DNA of 64,000 nucleotides from CAYQLT01 sp964418425. GTDB taxonomy: Bacteria > Bacillota > Limnochordia > Limnochordales > Geochordaceae. Below the pieces are notes generated by a model that worked only from the letters and a program-made list of their open reading frames with translations, had not been told where the DNA came from and ran no database searches. The DNA is taken from NCBI GenBank assembly GCA_964418425.1, contig CAYQLT010000013.1:1-64000 (forward strand), in the 5' to 3' direction. A program made the translations under genes and the position numbers. Positions 16,420 through 25,378 of this stretch are shown piece after piece. Each line of letters opens with the position of its first letter. The first letter of the stretch is position 1.

Positions 16420-17859
16420 TTAGCGGCCCGCCAGTCCCGTCCGGTGGATCAGGGTATCCAAAACCTCGTCCATCGCCGTCATGGCCCGGGCTGCCGCCCC
16501 GTAGGCGTGCTGGAAACGCAGCAGGTCCGCCATCTCCTCATCCAGCGAAACCCCGGAGATGGATTCCCGGATGCCCTTGAGGTGGTCCACCAAAAGCTTC
16601 TGGTTTTCCGCCTCGGTCTGCGCCTGCTGGACGTCCACTCCCAGCCCGGACACCAGAGAACCCAGGCCGTCAAGGGCCCGCGCCTTCAGTCCGGCCAGAG
16701 CCAGCGCGTTGGCCCCGTCCCCGGGAACCCCCTCCCTGGTGGCCGCCGCGGCTACGCCCCGGGGAGTCAGCGTCACGCTGAGAGCCGTCTCGGGTGCGTA
16801 CCACTGCCCGGGCTGCGGCGGTTCAAAGAAGTCGCCGCCCGCGCCCCGGTCCAGGTCGAAGCCCAGGCGGTGCTGCTGGTTGAACGCCTCCACAAACTCC
16901 CGGATCCATGCGTCCAGCTCCTGCATTCGCTGGGGAAGGTACCCCTGCACGGATCCCGGGTCGTCTCCCAGGGTGCCCCGCATGGCCAGCAGGGCTGCGA
17001 TCTCCCCGCCGGGCACCAGCACCGTTGGCCCGGAAGGGCTCTCCCAGCGCAACACCCGGTCGGGAAACGTCCCGTCCAGCACCAGGCGGTGCACCACCGC
17101 GCCATCCACCAGGCTCAGCCCGCCCACGCTGACCGCGACCTGCTCCCCCGAGACCGACTCGTCCAGCGGGGCCCGCACCGTGATGCTCACCCCGGCCAGC
17201 TGCGCCATCTCATCCAAGAGCGCGTCCCGGGCATCCCGAAGGTCGTTGGGGTTTTGGCCCGACGCCCCGACCTGCCGGATCTGGCGGTTGAGGCTGGCCA
17301 CCTCTTCGGCCAGGCTGTTGAGACGTTCCACCTTCAGCTCCAGATTCCGGTCGAGGTCTTCCCGCAATGCCTGCAACTGGGAGAACGTGCGCCGTACCGT
17401 GTCGGCCAGGACTCGGCCTCGCTCCACCACCAGGTTGCGCACGGCCACGCTGTCGGGCGTCACGCTCAGCTCCTGCAGGGCTTCCCAGAACCGGTCCATG
17501 GCCATGCGCAGCCCGTTTTCCGACGGCTCGTCCATGATCCGCTCCAGTTGCTCCAGCACCTGCCGACGGGTCTGGGAGCCCGCCAGAAGCTCGCTCTGGC
17601 TGCGGATGCGGTTGTCCAGGAAGACGTCGCGCAGGCGCACGATGGCCCGCACCCAGACCCCCGTCCCCACCTGACCCGCCACGCCCCCGGGACGCGTTCC
17701 CGGGGGAGCATAGGGCGCCAGCGCCGCCATCTCGGCCCGCTGGCGGGAATAGGCAGGCTGGTTGGCGTTCGCGATGTTGTGCGCCGCCACGTCCATGGCG
17801 CGCTGCTGCGCGAACAGCGCCCGCCTGGCCACCTCGAATCCGAAAAAGCTGCTCCTCAT
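16420..17859 (-). CDS. flgK: FlgK, flagellar hook-associated protein 1
   Basis: The 479-residue protein carries FlgK landmarks. The N terminus has FFGFEVARRALFAQQRAMDV and the rod/hook motif HNIANANQPAYSRQRAEM. The C terminus has GVSLDEEMADLLRFQHAYGA followed by ARAMTAMDEVLDTLIHRTG. It forms the first junction ring at the hook tip. The variable middle region carries beta-rich segments. The upstream gene encodes its probable export chaperone FlgN (34 bases away), giving the conserved order flgM-flgN-flgK. Confidence 0.95.
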   Translation of the reverse strand: MRSSFFGFEVARRALFAQQRAMDVAAHNIANANQPAYSRQRAEMAALAPYAPPGTRPGGVAGQVGTGVWVRAIVRLRDVFLDNRIRSQSELLAGSQTRRQVLEQLERIMDEPSENGLRMAMDRFWEALQELSVTPDSVAVRNLVVERGRVLADTVRRTFSQLQALREDLDRNLELKVERLNSLAEEVASLNRQIRQVGASGQNPNDLRDARDALLDEMAQLAGVSITVRAPLDESVSGEQVAVSVGGLSLVDGAVVHRLVLDGTFPDRVLRWESPSGPTVLVPGGEIAALLAMRGTLGDDPGSVQGYLPQRMQELDAWIREFVEAFNQQHRLGFDLDRGAGGDFFEPPQPGQWYAPETALSVTLTPRGVAAAATREGVPGDGANALALAGLKARALDGLGSLVSGLGVDVQQAQTEAENQKLLVDHLKGIRESISGVSLDEEMADLLRFQHAYGAAARAMTAMDEVLDTLIHRTGLAGR

Positions 17860-17892
17860 CCCGTCCGGGTTGCCCTTCCCGGCATCGCGCCG

Positions 17893-18312
17893 CTAGACCC
17901 GCCGGTCCACGGCCGCCACCTGCAGCTCCACCGGTGGCTGCGGCTCGCCGGTTGCATCCGCCGGCCCGTACAGGCCCGGGCCCTCCACCATCGCCCCCGT
18001 CAGCACCGCGATGAGTTGCACCACCGTTCGGTGCGCATGCTCCAAAAGCAAGCGGTTTTGGTCATGCAACCGCTTCCAGGCCCGCGCGTGAGCCCGAAGT
18101 TCGTCTGCTCGGGCGCTGCCGCCATCAGCCCCGGCCCCCCACCCCGGCGGAAGCTGGCTCAGCAGCCGGCTCAGCTCCCCTGCCAGCGCGCACTCCTTCT
18201 CCACCAGCGCCGGCAGAGCGCGCACATCACCGCAAACGATGGCGTGCTGCGCCTGTTGGGCTACCTCCTGCAAGGACCTCAGCACATGCAACAGGCGAGT
18301 CTCCGGCGCCAC
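17893..18312 (-). CDS. flgN: FlgN-like flagellar export chaperone
   Basis: The protein is 139 residues and almost entirely alpha-helical. It has the FlgN pattern of a long N-terminal helix pair (LLHVLRSLQEVAQQAQHAI, ALPALVEKECALAGELSRLL) and a C-terminal helix ending NRLLLEHAHRTVVQLIAVLT. FlgN chaperones FlgK and FlgL. Primary similarity in this family is low, so the call leans on position between flgM and flgK. It starts at a GTG with AAGGAG seven bases upstream and lies four bases after flgM. Confidence 0.8.
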   Translation of the reverse strand: MAPETRLLHVLRSLQEVAQQAQHAIVCGDVRALPALVEKECALAGELSRLLSQLPPGWGAGADGGSARADELRAHARAWKRLHDQNRLLLEHAHRTVVQLIAVLTGAMVEGPGLYGPADATGEPQPPVELQVAAVDRRV

Positions 18313-18316
18313 GGTG

Positions 18317-18616
18317 CTACTCCTTCAATCGCAGAATCGGCAAAAGCCGACGGGCGATCTCCCGGGCGGGAGGCCGGTAGCGGCCCTCTTGAACCGACTG
18401 GCGCAACGCCTCTACCAGGTCCTCCCGGACGTCCGGAGCCTGCGCGATGCGCTGGCGGATCTGGAGCAGCTCCTGACCCTCGCGCGAAAGGGACACCTCA
18501 TCCGACGGCGGCGTCACCGGCAAAGGCTCCTGTCGTCGCCGAACGCCCGGGGGCGCCTTGACCTCCGGTGGACGGCCCACCGGCGGAACCTCTCTGGTCG
18601 GCTCCATCTCCGCCAC
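18317..18616 (-). CDS. flgM: FlgM, anti-sigma-28 factor
   Basis: The 99-residue protein has a Pro-rich disordered N terminus and a C-terminal sigma-28-binding region, PSDEVSLSREGQELLQIRQRI, followed by VREDLVEALRQSVQEGRYRP and REIARRLLPIL, the standard FlgM signature. It should hold FliA/SigD inactive until hook completion allows its export. The GTG at 18616 or the ATG at 18607 could be the start; GGAGG lies three bases before the first and twelve before the second. Confidence 0.9.
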   Translation of the reverse strand: MAEMEPTREVPPVGRPPEVKAPPGVRRRQEPLPVTPPSDEVSLSREGQELLQIRQRIAQAPDVREDLVEALRQSVQEGRYRPPAREIARRLLPILRLKE

Positions 18617-18705
18617 GCACCTCCACGGCCCTTCACCATCGGCCCACAGGTATTGTCGGCAGGGCCAGCCAGGCCCTTGAGTTCACGGCTTCAGGCCCTC
18701 TGGCC

Positions 18706-19164
18706 TCAGCGGCCCCGCCGTCGGCGAACCTGGTTGATCACGTGTACTCTCGCAGGGCGACGGCCCTGCGGGCCCGCCGGCGGCCGGGCAGCCTCGCCTG
18801 AGCGGCTCGACGGCCCCGACCCGGTCGGCTCGCCGGACGCCCTCCGGATTTCCAGGGCCAGCTCTCCCAGGCAACGCCCGCAGAAACGCCCGGCGTCGAT
18901 GGGCTCCCCGCAGCGCTCGCACCTCAACGTGGAACCCAGCTGTTCCGGGGTCACCTGCAGGCGCCCCTCCCGCGCCCACCGCTGGATGCGCTGGACGCCG
19001 ACTCCCGTCGCGCTGCTAACTTCCGCCACCGTCGCCCCTCGGTGCCTGCTCAGGTACTCCCGGACTTTGTCGAACTCCGCCCGCTCGTCCTCCCGGCACT
19101 GCGGGCAGATCAGCTCCGTACCCGAAAACAGCCGCCCGCAACGCTCGCAGTTACGCAGGCTCAT
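18706..19164 (-). CDS. yvyF: YvyF-like flagellar operon zinc-ribbon protein
   Basis: The 152-residue protein matches the small flagellar-operon family known from B. subtilis YvyF. It has an N-terminal zinc ribbon (NCERCGRLFSGTELICPQC), a helix-turn-helix-like middle (YLSRHRGATVAEVSSATGV, RIQRWAREGRLQV), a second Cys pair set (CERCGEPIDAGRFCGRC) and a basic C-terminal tail. Its function is not firmly established; a regulatory role is suggested by the fold. The ATG has GGGAGG nine bases upstream. The 141 bases to comF hold a hairpin (19279-19303) directly after the comF stop but no further gene. Confidence 0.85.
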   Translation of the reverse strand: MSLRNCERCGRLFSGTELICPQCREDERAEFDKVREYLSRHRGATVAEVSSATGVGVQRIQRWAREGRLQVTPEQLGSTLRCERCGEPIDAGRFCGRCLGELALEIRRASGEPTGSGPSSRSGEAARPPAGPQGRRPARVHVINQVRRRRGR

Positions 19165-19305
19165 GGGCCACGACCTCCCGCCCCCTCACGGCCCGCCGGC
19201 CGTCCCCCACGCGCCCCCTTCGACGGCACCGGTCCGGCTCCTCCGTTGGGTCCTCGGCCGCAGCCGGGTGCGGCGCGCGCTGGCCGGCCGCATGGCCGGC
19301 AGCGA

Positions 19306-20154
19306 TCAGGATGGGCTCTGCAGGGTCGGTCGGAAGAGGTCCGCATCGGTGAGGCCAACGGCAGCCACCAGCCCCACCACATCCCGGGCGCCTGCCCGCA
19401 AAAGCGCCCGAGCCGCCTCGTCCATGGTCGCTCCGGTGGTGTAGACGTCGTCCACCACTGCCAGCGTGAGGCCGCGAACCAAATCCGGCCGCTGCGCCAC
19501 AAAAGCTCCTCGCAGGCTTCGGCGCCGCTCTCGAGCGTTTTTGAGGCTTTGCGGCGACGGGGCCGGTTTGCCTGTGCGAGCCAGAGCCGGCAAGACGGGA
19601 ATGCCGGTATGAAGGCTCACCCGGTGCGCCAGAAGTTCGGCCTGGTTGTACCCGCGTCGCTGCAGACGGGAAGCCGACAGCGGCACGGGAACCAGCGCAT
19701 GACACCGCTCGGGGTACCCTGCCCGGCGGGCGCAGCGGGCCATGGCCTCTGCCAGGGGCTGGCACAGCTCCCGACGGCCCGCGAACTTGAAGGCATGCAC
19801 CAGGTCCTTCCACAGGCCATCGTACAGCGCCGGAGCCCGGCTGACGGTCACGGGAACGGGGCGGCGGGCACAGTCCCCGCAGGTGCCGGCTCGGCAAAGG
19901 GGTTTCCCGCAGCGCTGGCACAGCGGTGGCTGCACCCAGGCCACCCGCCGCCAGCAGGCCCCGCAAAGCCCCCCATCTCCCTGCCAGGGCCCGGGCCTGC
20001 CGCACCAAAGGCAGCCCGGCTCCTCCTCAAATGCCCAATCGAGCACGGCCCGGCCTGCGCCCGCGCGGATGGGACCAACCCACCGGCCCGCGAAACGGGC
20101 CGCGGCCCGGAAGATGGGCGAGGCCAGTTCTGACGGGTGTCGGACCCCTCGCAT
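19306..20154 (-). CDS. comF: ComF family phosphoribosyltransferase-like competence protein
   Basis: The 282-residue protein has a zinc-binding N terminus (CLWCGRPG, CGACWRRV, LCQRCGKPLC, CGDCARRP) followed by a type I PRTase fold. LVPVPLSASRLQRRGYNQAE, SLKNARERRRSLRGAF and the PRPP loop VVDDVYTTGATMDEA are all visible. ComF/GntX proteins take part in DNA uptake for transformation; no enzymatic activity is firmly established. A comFA-like helicase gene lies two genes upstream. The next genes downstream are flagellar, as in B. subtilis where comF precedes yvyF-flgM. Confidence 0.92.
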   Translation of the reverse strand: MRGVRHPSELASPIFRAAARFAGRWVGPIRAGAGRAVLDWAFEEEPGCLWCGRPGPWQGDGGLCGACWRRVAWVQPPLCQRCGKPLCRAGTCGDCARRPVPVTVSRAPALYDGLWKDLVHAFKFAGRRELCQPLAEAMARCARRAGYPERCHALVPVPLSASRLQRRGYNQAELLAHRVSLHTGIPVLPALARTGKPAPSPQSLKNARERRRSLRGAFVAQRPDLVRGLTLAVVDDVYTTGATMDEAARALLRAGARDVVGLVAAVGLTDADLFRPTLQSPS

Positions 20155-20187
20155 CGACGTCGCCAGAACCCACCCACCCCACGGGGG

Positions 20188-21174
20188 TCAGGGTCTCCCC
20201 CGCTCCGCCCGGGGACGGGCGGCGAAGCCCCCGGCCGTGTGCCCGCCCACGTCCTGCCATACCGGGGTACTCAGGTAGCGGGTGCCGTTGTCGGGAAGGA
20301 TGGCCACCAGCCGCCCGTGCCGCTCACGGGAGGCGACTCGCAGCGCAGCGACCACCGCCGCCCCTCCGGATGGCCCTGCCATGATGCCTTCCTCCCTGGC
20401 CAGCCTGCGCACCATGTCGTAGGCAGACTCGGTATCCACGAACTCCACCGCGTCCAGCTGGGAGGCGTCGTAGATCCCGGGGACGTCTGCGCTCTCCATG
20501 TGCTTGAGCCCCTCCATGCCGTGCAGGGGATTGTCGGGCTGAACTCCGATGACCCGCACAGACGGGTTTCGAGCCTTAAGGTAACGGCCCGTCCCCATCA
20601 CCGTCCCTCCGGTACCGGCACCGGCGATGAGGTGGGTGACCTGTCCCCGGGTGTCCCGCCAGATCTCCGGCCCCGTCGTTTCATAGTGGGCTCGGGGATT
20701 GGCAGGGTTGTTGTACTGGTCCAGCCACACAAACTCATCCGGATAGGCCTCGGCGAGCCGACGAGCCTCCACCCGAGCGCCCTCCGCCCCCTCCAGCGGG
20801 TCGGTCAGGATGATGCGGGCGCCATAGGCAGCCAGCAACCGCTTGCGCTCCTCGCTCGCATTGGACGGCAGGCAGACGGCCACCTTGAGGCCCAGCGCGG
20901 CCCCGATCATGGCATACGCGATGCCTGTGTTGCCGGAGGTGGCATCCAACAGGGTCCGGTTCCCGAGCCGGCCCCTCTCCAGAGCATCCGCCACCATGTA
21001 CAGGGCGGGGCGGTCTTTGACAGACCCGCCGGGGTTGAACCCCTCCACCTTCACCAGGATCTCCACCGGAGAGTCCTGGGGCCAGATGTGCCGAAGCCGC
21101 ACCAGGGGCGTATTGCCGACCAGGGTCAGAAGGGGATGGTCCGCGAAGGGCCGCTTTGGCCAGGCGTCCGACAC
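20188..21174 (-). CDS. cysM: Cysteine synthase family PLP enzyme
   Basis: The 328-residue fold-type II PLP enzyme resembles O-acetylserine sulfhydrylase. The Schiff-base Lys53 is in NPGGSVKDR, the substrate loop is LDATSGNTGIAYAMIG, and the phosphate-binding loop is GAGTGGTVMGTGRY. It should form cysteine from O-acetylserine and sulfide, though CysK, CysM and cystathionine-beta-synthase-like subtypes cannot be separated here. It starts at a GTG with GGGGGAGGG eleven bases upstream and has its own promoter overlapping the comFA stop. Its insertion between comFA and comF breaks the usual competence gene order. Confidence 0.9.
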   Translation of the reverse strand: MSDAWPKRPFADHPLLTLVGNTPLVRLRHIWPQDSPVEILVKVEGFNPGGSVKDRPALYMVADALERGRLGNRTLLDATSGNTGIAYAMIGAALGLKVAVCLPSNASEERKRLLAAYGARIILTDPLEGAEGARVEARRLAEAYPDEFVWLDQYNNPANPRAHYETTGPEIWRDTRGQVTHLIAGAGTGGTVMGTGRYLKARNPSVRVIGVQPDNPLHGMEGLKHMESADVPGIYDASQLDAVEFVDTESAYDMVRRLAREEGIMAGPSGGAAVVAALRVASRERHGRLVAILPDNGTRYLSTPVWQDVGGHTAGGFAARPRAERGRP

Positions 21175-21243
21175 CCCAACGTTGTCCCTCCCCCGATGGC
21201 CCTCGATGGACCGGTTAAATGGAGCCCTTGATGGACTCCACGC

Positions 21244-21252
21244 ATTATACCA
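21244..21252 (-). promoter_or_regulatory. Extended -10 promoter for the cysteine synthase gene
   Basis: The minus strand reads TGGTATAATGCG, a perfect TATAAT with the TGn extension. It overlaps the TAA stop of the comFA-like gene and leaves about 65 bases to the cysteine synthase start. No good -35 is visible 17 bases upstream, as is common for extended -10 promoters. Confidence 0.6.
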
Positions 21253-23314
21253 CCTCGGCTGCCCTCGGCCCGTGATCTGTCTCGTCCGAACCCGCAGGCT
21301 CGCCCCGCAGCAGCCCCAGCCGAGCCGCTTCCCGGTTCATGGCGTCGATGGCCTCAATGGCCCGCCGCATGGAGGGGGTGATGCGTGCCGCTGCGAACAG
21401 CACCCGTCCCCGCGGCCGGCGGGAGCTTCGGCCGACGCGTCCTGCCATCTGGATGAGCGCCGCCTCGTCAAAGACCGCCTCCGCATCGGCAAAGAGCACC
21501 GCCACATCCAGAGCCTCGAACGTGACACCGCGCTCCAGCAGGGTCGTGGAGACCAGCACCGGGAACCGGCCTTCCGCAAATCCGGCCAGCTTCTCTTGCC
21601 GGCGCGGGTCTCGGCTGTGGCAAGACGGAACACCCAGCGCTCGGGCCACCTGCTCGGCCAGCACGACCGTCGGGCAAAACATCAGCACCCGACCTCCGGG
21701 CGGTCTTTCTGCCAGCCAGCGCCGCAGCTCCCCCGGCACCCGAGCCGGGTCGTGGGCCCGCTCCTGCCAACGAGCCATGCCGGGGTGGCACCAGACCCGG
21801 GGCACCGGTACCGGATAGCCGTGGTGACGAACGGGGATCGTCAGCACACCCCACCCCCATCGCCGAGCCCGTTCCATCCAGATCCTCCCTGGGGTGGCGG
21901 ACATGACCACCACAAACCCGTCCGCACGCACGGCCCGCTCCACCGCCTGCTCCAGCATCGCCGACCCGCGAAAGGGGAAAGCGTCGACCTCGTCCACGAT
22001 CACCAAGGCGAAGGCACGGTAAAACCGCAAGGCCTGGTGGGTGGTGGCCACCACCAGACTCCCCGTCACGGGCCATGTGGGCAGGCGCTCGCCGAAACCC
22101 TCTCCCTGCCCGCCGACCAGCAGGTGCACGTGGCCGGCTGCAAACGCCTGCCGGCATCGGGCCGCCACCTCCGTGGCGACGGCCCGCCTCGGCACGCAAA
22201 AGAGGACGGAGCCCCCGCTTTGCAAAGCGATTTCCACCGCTCCGAAGGCCACCTCGGTCTTCCCGGCACCCGTGACCGCCCATAAGAGGGCGCCCGAGGG
22301 GCTGGCGCAACCTCCCGGCCCCGAGTCGCCGCCTCTCCCGGCCAAGCGCGCCTTTGTCCCTGCCTGCAAGCGCGACTGTTGGAGATGGGCCTGCACAGCT
22401 GCCCGCAGAGCCTCAAACGCTCTCCTTTGAGCGGGGGTCAGCGCCTGCAGGAAACCGGGACGAAGGGACCAACTGCGCCCGGCAAAGGCTCCCGGGTCGC
22501 CGTCCGCGCTCCGTCCTTCCATGGCATACAGGGCCAAACACCCCCGCGCCACCCCCATGGAAGCGCACCGGGTACAGCGAGGACAGCTGACAGCGCCGCA
22601 GCTGCCGCACAGGTCGGGGACGATACCCTCCCGGCTCCCGCAACGCCGGCAGACCGGCCCGCCCGGCCCCACCTCCACCGCCGCCGTGCGCAACAGGCTC
22701 CCTTGCTCGGCCAGGCTCTCGGCAACAGCCCGAAACCGCTCGGCCGAGACCCCCACGGCGCGGGCGGCAGCGGCAAGTTCCGTCTCCAGCAAGACCCGGC
22801 CCGCCAGCAACGCGGACACCCACCGCTCCTCTTCTGCGCCTGCCGGCTCCCCTTCGGAACGGAACCCGCCCACCCCCGATGCGGGCCCCGCCGTCTGCAG
22901 GCGCACACAGACGGCATACTCTCCCAGCCCGAGCCGGTCGAGCCCGGCCTGCACCAGGCGCCACACACGCCGCATCCGCCACCGGCCCCACCACCGGTCC
23001 AGGCGTATGCCCCGGCCCGCAAGGCGAACCGTCTCTTCTACCCACCGTGCCGCGTACAGGGGTAACCCGGCGGCGGGCAGTTGCCGACCGCCGGAGCACC
23101 CCTCCTGCGCCGGCGCAGGTTCCCCGGCCCAGCAAGCCGCGCCCCGCAACCCCGCCGCCCGCACCCGCGCCCGAAGCCCTTCCCGACATACTTCCACCGC
23201 GACGATGTAGCGTATCCCGGCCAGCCCCCTCGCGGGCCCCTGTTGGTGCCAGCGCAGGGATAATATGGGAGACACCCGGCGCGGATCAACCGGTCTTCGC
23301 GGGAGAAAACCCAC
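21245..23314 (-). CDS. comFA: ComFA-like DNA-uptake helicase
   Basis: The protein is up to 689 residues. After a divergent N-terminal domain there is a four-Cys zinc motif near residues 220-250 (CRRCGSREG, LCGSCGAVSCPRC), then a DEAD/DEAH-type helicase with Walker A AVTGAGKTEVAFGAV, Walker B IVDEVDAFPF, the motif-III-like MSATPGRIW, and a C-terminal RecA domain (LVSTTLLERGVTFEALDVAV, QMAGRVGRSSRRPRG). This matches ComFA, the ATPase that helps pull transforming DNA through the membrane channel. The start is uncertain: the GTG at 23314 lies upstream of a promoter-like sequence at 23260-23289, so the true start may be about 15-40 codons further in. Confidence 0.85.
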   Translation of the reverse strand: MGFLPRRPVDPRRVSPILSLRWHQQGPARGLAGIRYIVAVEVCREGLRARVRAAGLRGAACWAGEPAPAQEGCSGGRQLPAAGLPLYAARWVEETVRLAGRGIRLDRWWGRWRMRRVWRLVQAGLDRLGLGEYAVCVRLQTAGPASGVGGFRSEGEPAGAEEERWVSALLAGRVLLETELAAAARAVGVSAERFRAVAESLAEQGSLLRTAAVEVGPGGPVCRRCGSREGIVPDLCGSCGAVSCPRCTRCASMGVARGCLALYAMEGRSADGDPGAFAGRSWSLRPGFLQALTPAQRRAFEALRAAVQAHLQQSRLQAGTKARLAGRGGDSGPGGCASPSGALLWAVTGAGKTEVAFGAVEIALQSGGSVLFCVPRRAVATEVAARCRQAFAAGHVHLLVGGQGEGFGERLPTWPVTGSLVVATTHQALRFYRAFALVIVDEVDAFPFRGSAMLEQAVERAVRADGFVVVMSATPGRIWMERARRWGWGVLTIPVRHHGYPVPVPRVWCHPGMARWQERAHDPARVPGELRRWLAERPPGGRVLMFCPTVVLAEQVARALGVPSCHSRDPRRQEKLAGFAEGRFPVLVSTTLLERGVTFEALDVAVLFADAEAVFDEAALIQMAGRVGRSSRRPRGRVLFAAARITPSMRRAIEAIDAMNREAARLGLLRGEPAGSDETDHGPRAAEVV
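23260..23289 (-). promoter_or_regulatory. Candidate sigma-A promoter for comFA
   Basis: On the minus strand TTGATC (23284-23289) and TATTAT (23260-23265) are separated by 18 bases. Both hexamers are close to the sigma-A consensus, in an otherwise very GC-rich region. If used, translation of the helicase must begin downstream of 23255. Confidence 0.5.
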
Positions 23315-23435
23315 GCCCGCGGCCGACCGAAACGCTGGCTCGGCCGAGGGAAGAGGGCATCAAAGGGCACAAAAGCCCGCCGATACGGTAGCCTCGGGGC
23401 ACCACCCGGACCCCCCGGTCCCCAAGGGGTCCGCG

Positions 23436-24149
23436 CTAATCACGCCGGGCAACGACCTCCAGCGACTGGCGAAGCTTGACAATGTGGCGGGCAGGGACAA
23501 AGCCGCGCAGCACCACGTTGGGGTAGATCAAGGAGCCCGGCCCGATGAGAGCCCCCGGGCTCGTCACGCAGTTGCAGCCCGTCGAAACGCCGTCCCCGAC
23601 GATGGCACCCAGCTTGCGCATCCCGGTGGCCACGCGCTCGCCGCCGGGCCCCCACACCGTGACAGGCGACTCGTCGTTCTTCAAGTTGGAGATCTTGGTG
23701 CCCGCCCCCAGGTTGGAGTGGCGGCCCAGGATGGCGTCCCCCACATAGTTGAAGTGGGGCGCCTGGGCGCCGTCCAGCAGGATGGACCCCTTGATCTCGG
23801 TGGCGTGGCCCACCACGCATCCGGCGCCGATCAGGCAGTATTCCCGCACGTAGGCGCCCTGCCGGATCACCGTGCCCGGCCCGATGATGGCCGGCCCCTT
23901 GACCATGGCTCCCGGCTCGACCACGCATCCCGAAGCCAGCTGCACCCGCTCGCCCACGTACGCACCCGGAAGCACGGTGCCGGCCAGCAGGGGCGACAAG
24001 TGGCGCTCCACGTACCCGGGGAGCCGCTCCAGCGCCTGCCAGACGTAGGTGACACCCTCGAAGAGCTCGCGGTGAACGAACCCCGTAAGGTCGAAGTAGT
24101 AGGCGACCTCAAACCATTGCGCCGGCGACGGCTGCAGGCCCTGCGACAC
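23436..24149 (-). CDS. Left-handed beta-helix (hexapeptide-repeat) acyl/nucleotidyl-transferase-like protein
   Basis: The 237-residue protein is dominated by hexapeptide repeats with the [LIV]-G-x-x-x-x pattern, from about residue 55 to 210 (VGERVQLASGCVVEPGAMV, AIIGPGTVIRQGAYV, VGHATEIKGSILLDGA). The segment HFNYVGDAILGRHSNLGAG resembles the GlmU acetyltransferase region, so a sugar-nucleotide N- or O-acyltransferase is plausible. A nucleotidyltransferase domain is absent. It starts at a GTG six bases after the Gfo/Idh gene, so the two probably form an operon and may act on the same sugar. Confidence 0.75.
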   Translation of the reverse strand: MSQGLQPSPAQWFEVAYYFDLTGFVHRELFEGVTYVWQALERLPGYVERHLSPLLAGTVLPGAYVGERVQLASGCVVEPGAMVKGPAIIGPGTVIRQGAYVREYCLIGAGCVVGHATEIKGSILLDGAQAPHFNYVGDAILGRHSNLGAGTKISNLKNDESPVTVWGPGGERVATGMRKLGAIVGDGVSTGCNCVTSPGALIGPGSLIYPNVVLRGFVPARHIVKLRQSLEVVARRD

Positions 24150-24155
24150 CCGGGC

Positions 24156-25268
24156 TCACCCCAACGGGCTGCGGACGCCGATAGCGGACAGCCGAACCGC
24201 CTGGCCGGTTCGGCTGGACTCCAGCACGGCCATGGCGATCTCCAGCGCCCGGATGGCCTCGACACCCCCAACCGGCGGTTCGGTTCCCTCTCGCACGGCC
24301 CTGGCGAACGCGGCCAGCTCTTCGTCCACCATGTTATTGCGGGGGTAAGGAACGGGCTCGCTGTGGTACTGCCCGGGCCTCAGCAAGCGCAGGTACCCCA
24401 GGCTTCCGGGATCCACCCCGTTGGCCTTGGGCTCCAGCCCTTCATCCCGCCCGTTGACGTTGATCCCCTCGGACGGAGGGTGGTCCTCTTTGGGACGGGG
24501 CAACATGGCCAAAGCCCCGTTCGGCCCGATCACCTCGTGCTGCTCGTCCACCCGAATCCCATGGGGCAGGCCCCAGCTCCACATGAGCTGGAGCTCATCA
24601 CCGGAAGCGAACCGCACGCTCACGATCCCCGTGTCCGGCGCGGTGCGCCCCCGCTGAAGGGAACGGGTCGAAGCCACCACCGACTCCGCCTCGCCGAATA
24701 CCCACCGGGCGAAGTCGTACCAGTGGATGGCCCCGTCCACAAACGGACCCCCGCCCTGGTCCGCCTCGAAGAACCACGGTTGCGGAGCGCCGGCCGTGCC
24801 CGTCGCGTGCCGCCACACCACCGGCCGCCCCAACAAGCCCTGCCGGATGATGGAGGCTGCGGTGAGCCACGCGTTGTCGAAGCGCCGGCAAAAGCCCACC
24901 TGCAACTTCACGCCCGCCTCCCAGCAGGCGGCGGTCGCCTCCTGGGCCTGGGCGGGAGTCAGGCCGAGAGGCTTTTCGCAAAAGACGTGCCGGCCGTGGC
25001 GGGCCGCCTCGATGACCGCCTCGCAATGCAGGTAGGTGGGAAGGCAGACATCCACCGCGTCCACCCCGGGCCACGCCGCCGCTTCCCGGAAATCCGTCGT
25101 ATAAGACGAAACCCCGAACCTCTGGGCCGTCGTCCGGGCTCGGGGTTCGTCAATGTCGGAGACGACCACCACATCCACGTCGGGTATCCGTCTCCAGGCT
25201 TCCAGGTGGCGCCACCCAAACCGGCCACACCCCAAAAGCGCCAGCCGAACGCGCTGTGAATCGAGCAT
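24156..25268 (-). CDS. Gfo/Idh/MocA family oxidoreductase
   Basis: The 370-residue NAD(P)-dependent sugar-type dehydrogenase has an N-terminal Rossmann fold (LALLGCGRFGWRHLEAW, VVVSDIDEPRA) and the family signature VFCEKPLGLTP. The C-terminal beta domain carries GGGPFVDGAIHWYDFARWVF. Substrates in this family are usually cyclitols or (nucleotide) sugars. The ATG has AAGAGGCG nine bases upstream. Pairing with a hexapeptide-repeat acyltransferase gene is reminiscent of sugar-nucleotide modification modules such as WlbA/WbpB with WlbB/WbpD, but that is inference. Confidence 0.88.
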   Translation of the reverse strand: MLDSQRVRLALLGCGRFGWRHLEAWRRIPDVDVVVVSDIDEPRARTTAQRFGVSSYTTDFREAAAWPGVDAVDVCLPTYLHCEAVIEAARHGRHVFCEKPLGLTPAQAQEATAACWEAGVKLQVGFCRRFDNAWLTAASIIRQGLLGRPVVWRHATGTAGAPQPWFFEADQGGGPFVDGAIHWYDFARWVFGEAESVVASTRSLQRGRTAPDTGIVSVRFASGDELQLMWSWGLPHGIRVDEQHEVIGPNGALAMLPRPKEDHPPSEGINVNGRDEGLEPKANGVDPGSLGYLRLLRPGQYHSEPVPYPRNNMVDEELAAFARAVREGTEPPVGGVEAIRALEIAMAVLESSRTGQAVRLSAIGVRSPLG

Positions 25269-25378
25269 CGTCGCATCGCCTCTTTCGTGAGCGCAAACCA
25301 GTGCGAAGTCCTGTACCGTCGGGTCCGGGCAAGCGCCAGTCGATGACGCGCGCTTCGCCGGTGCGTCTCGAAAATCCT

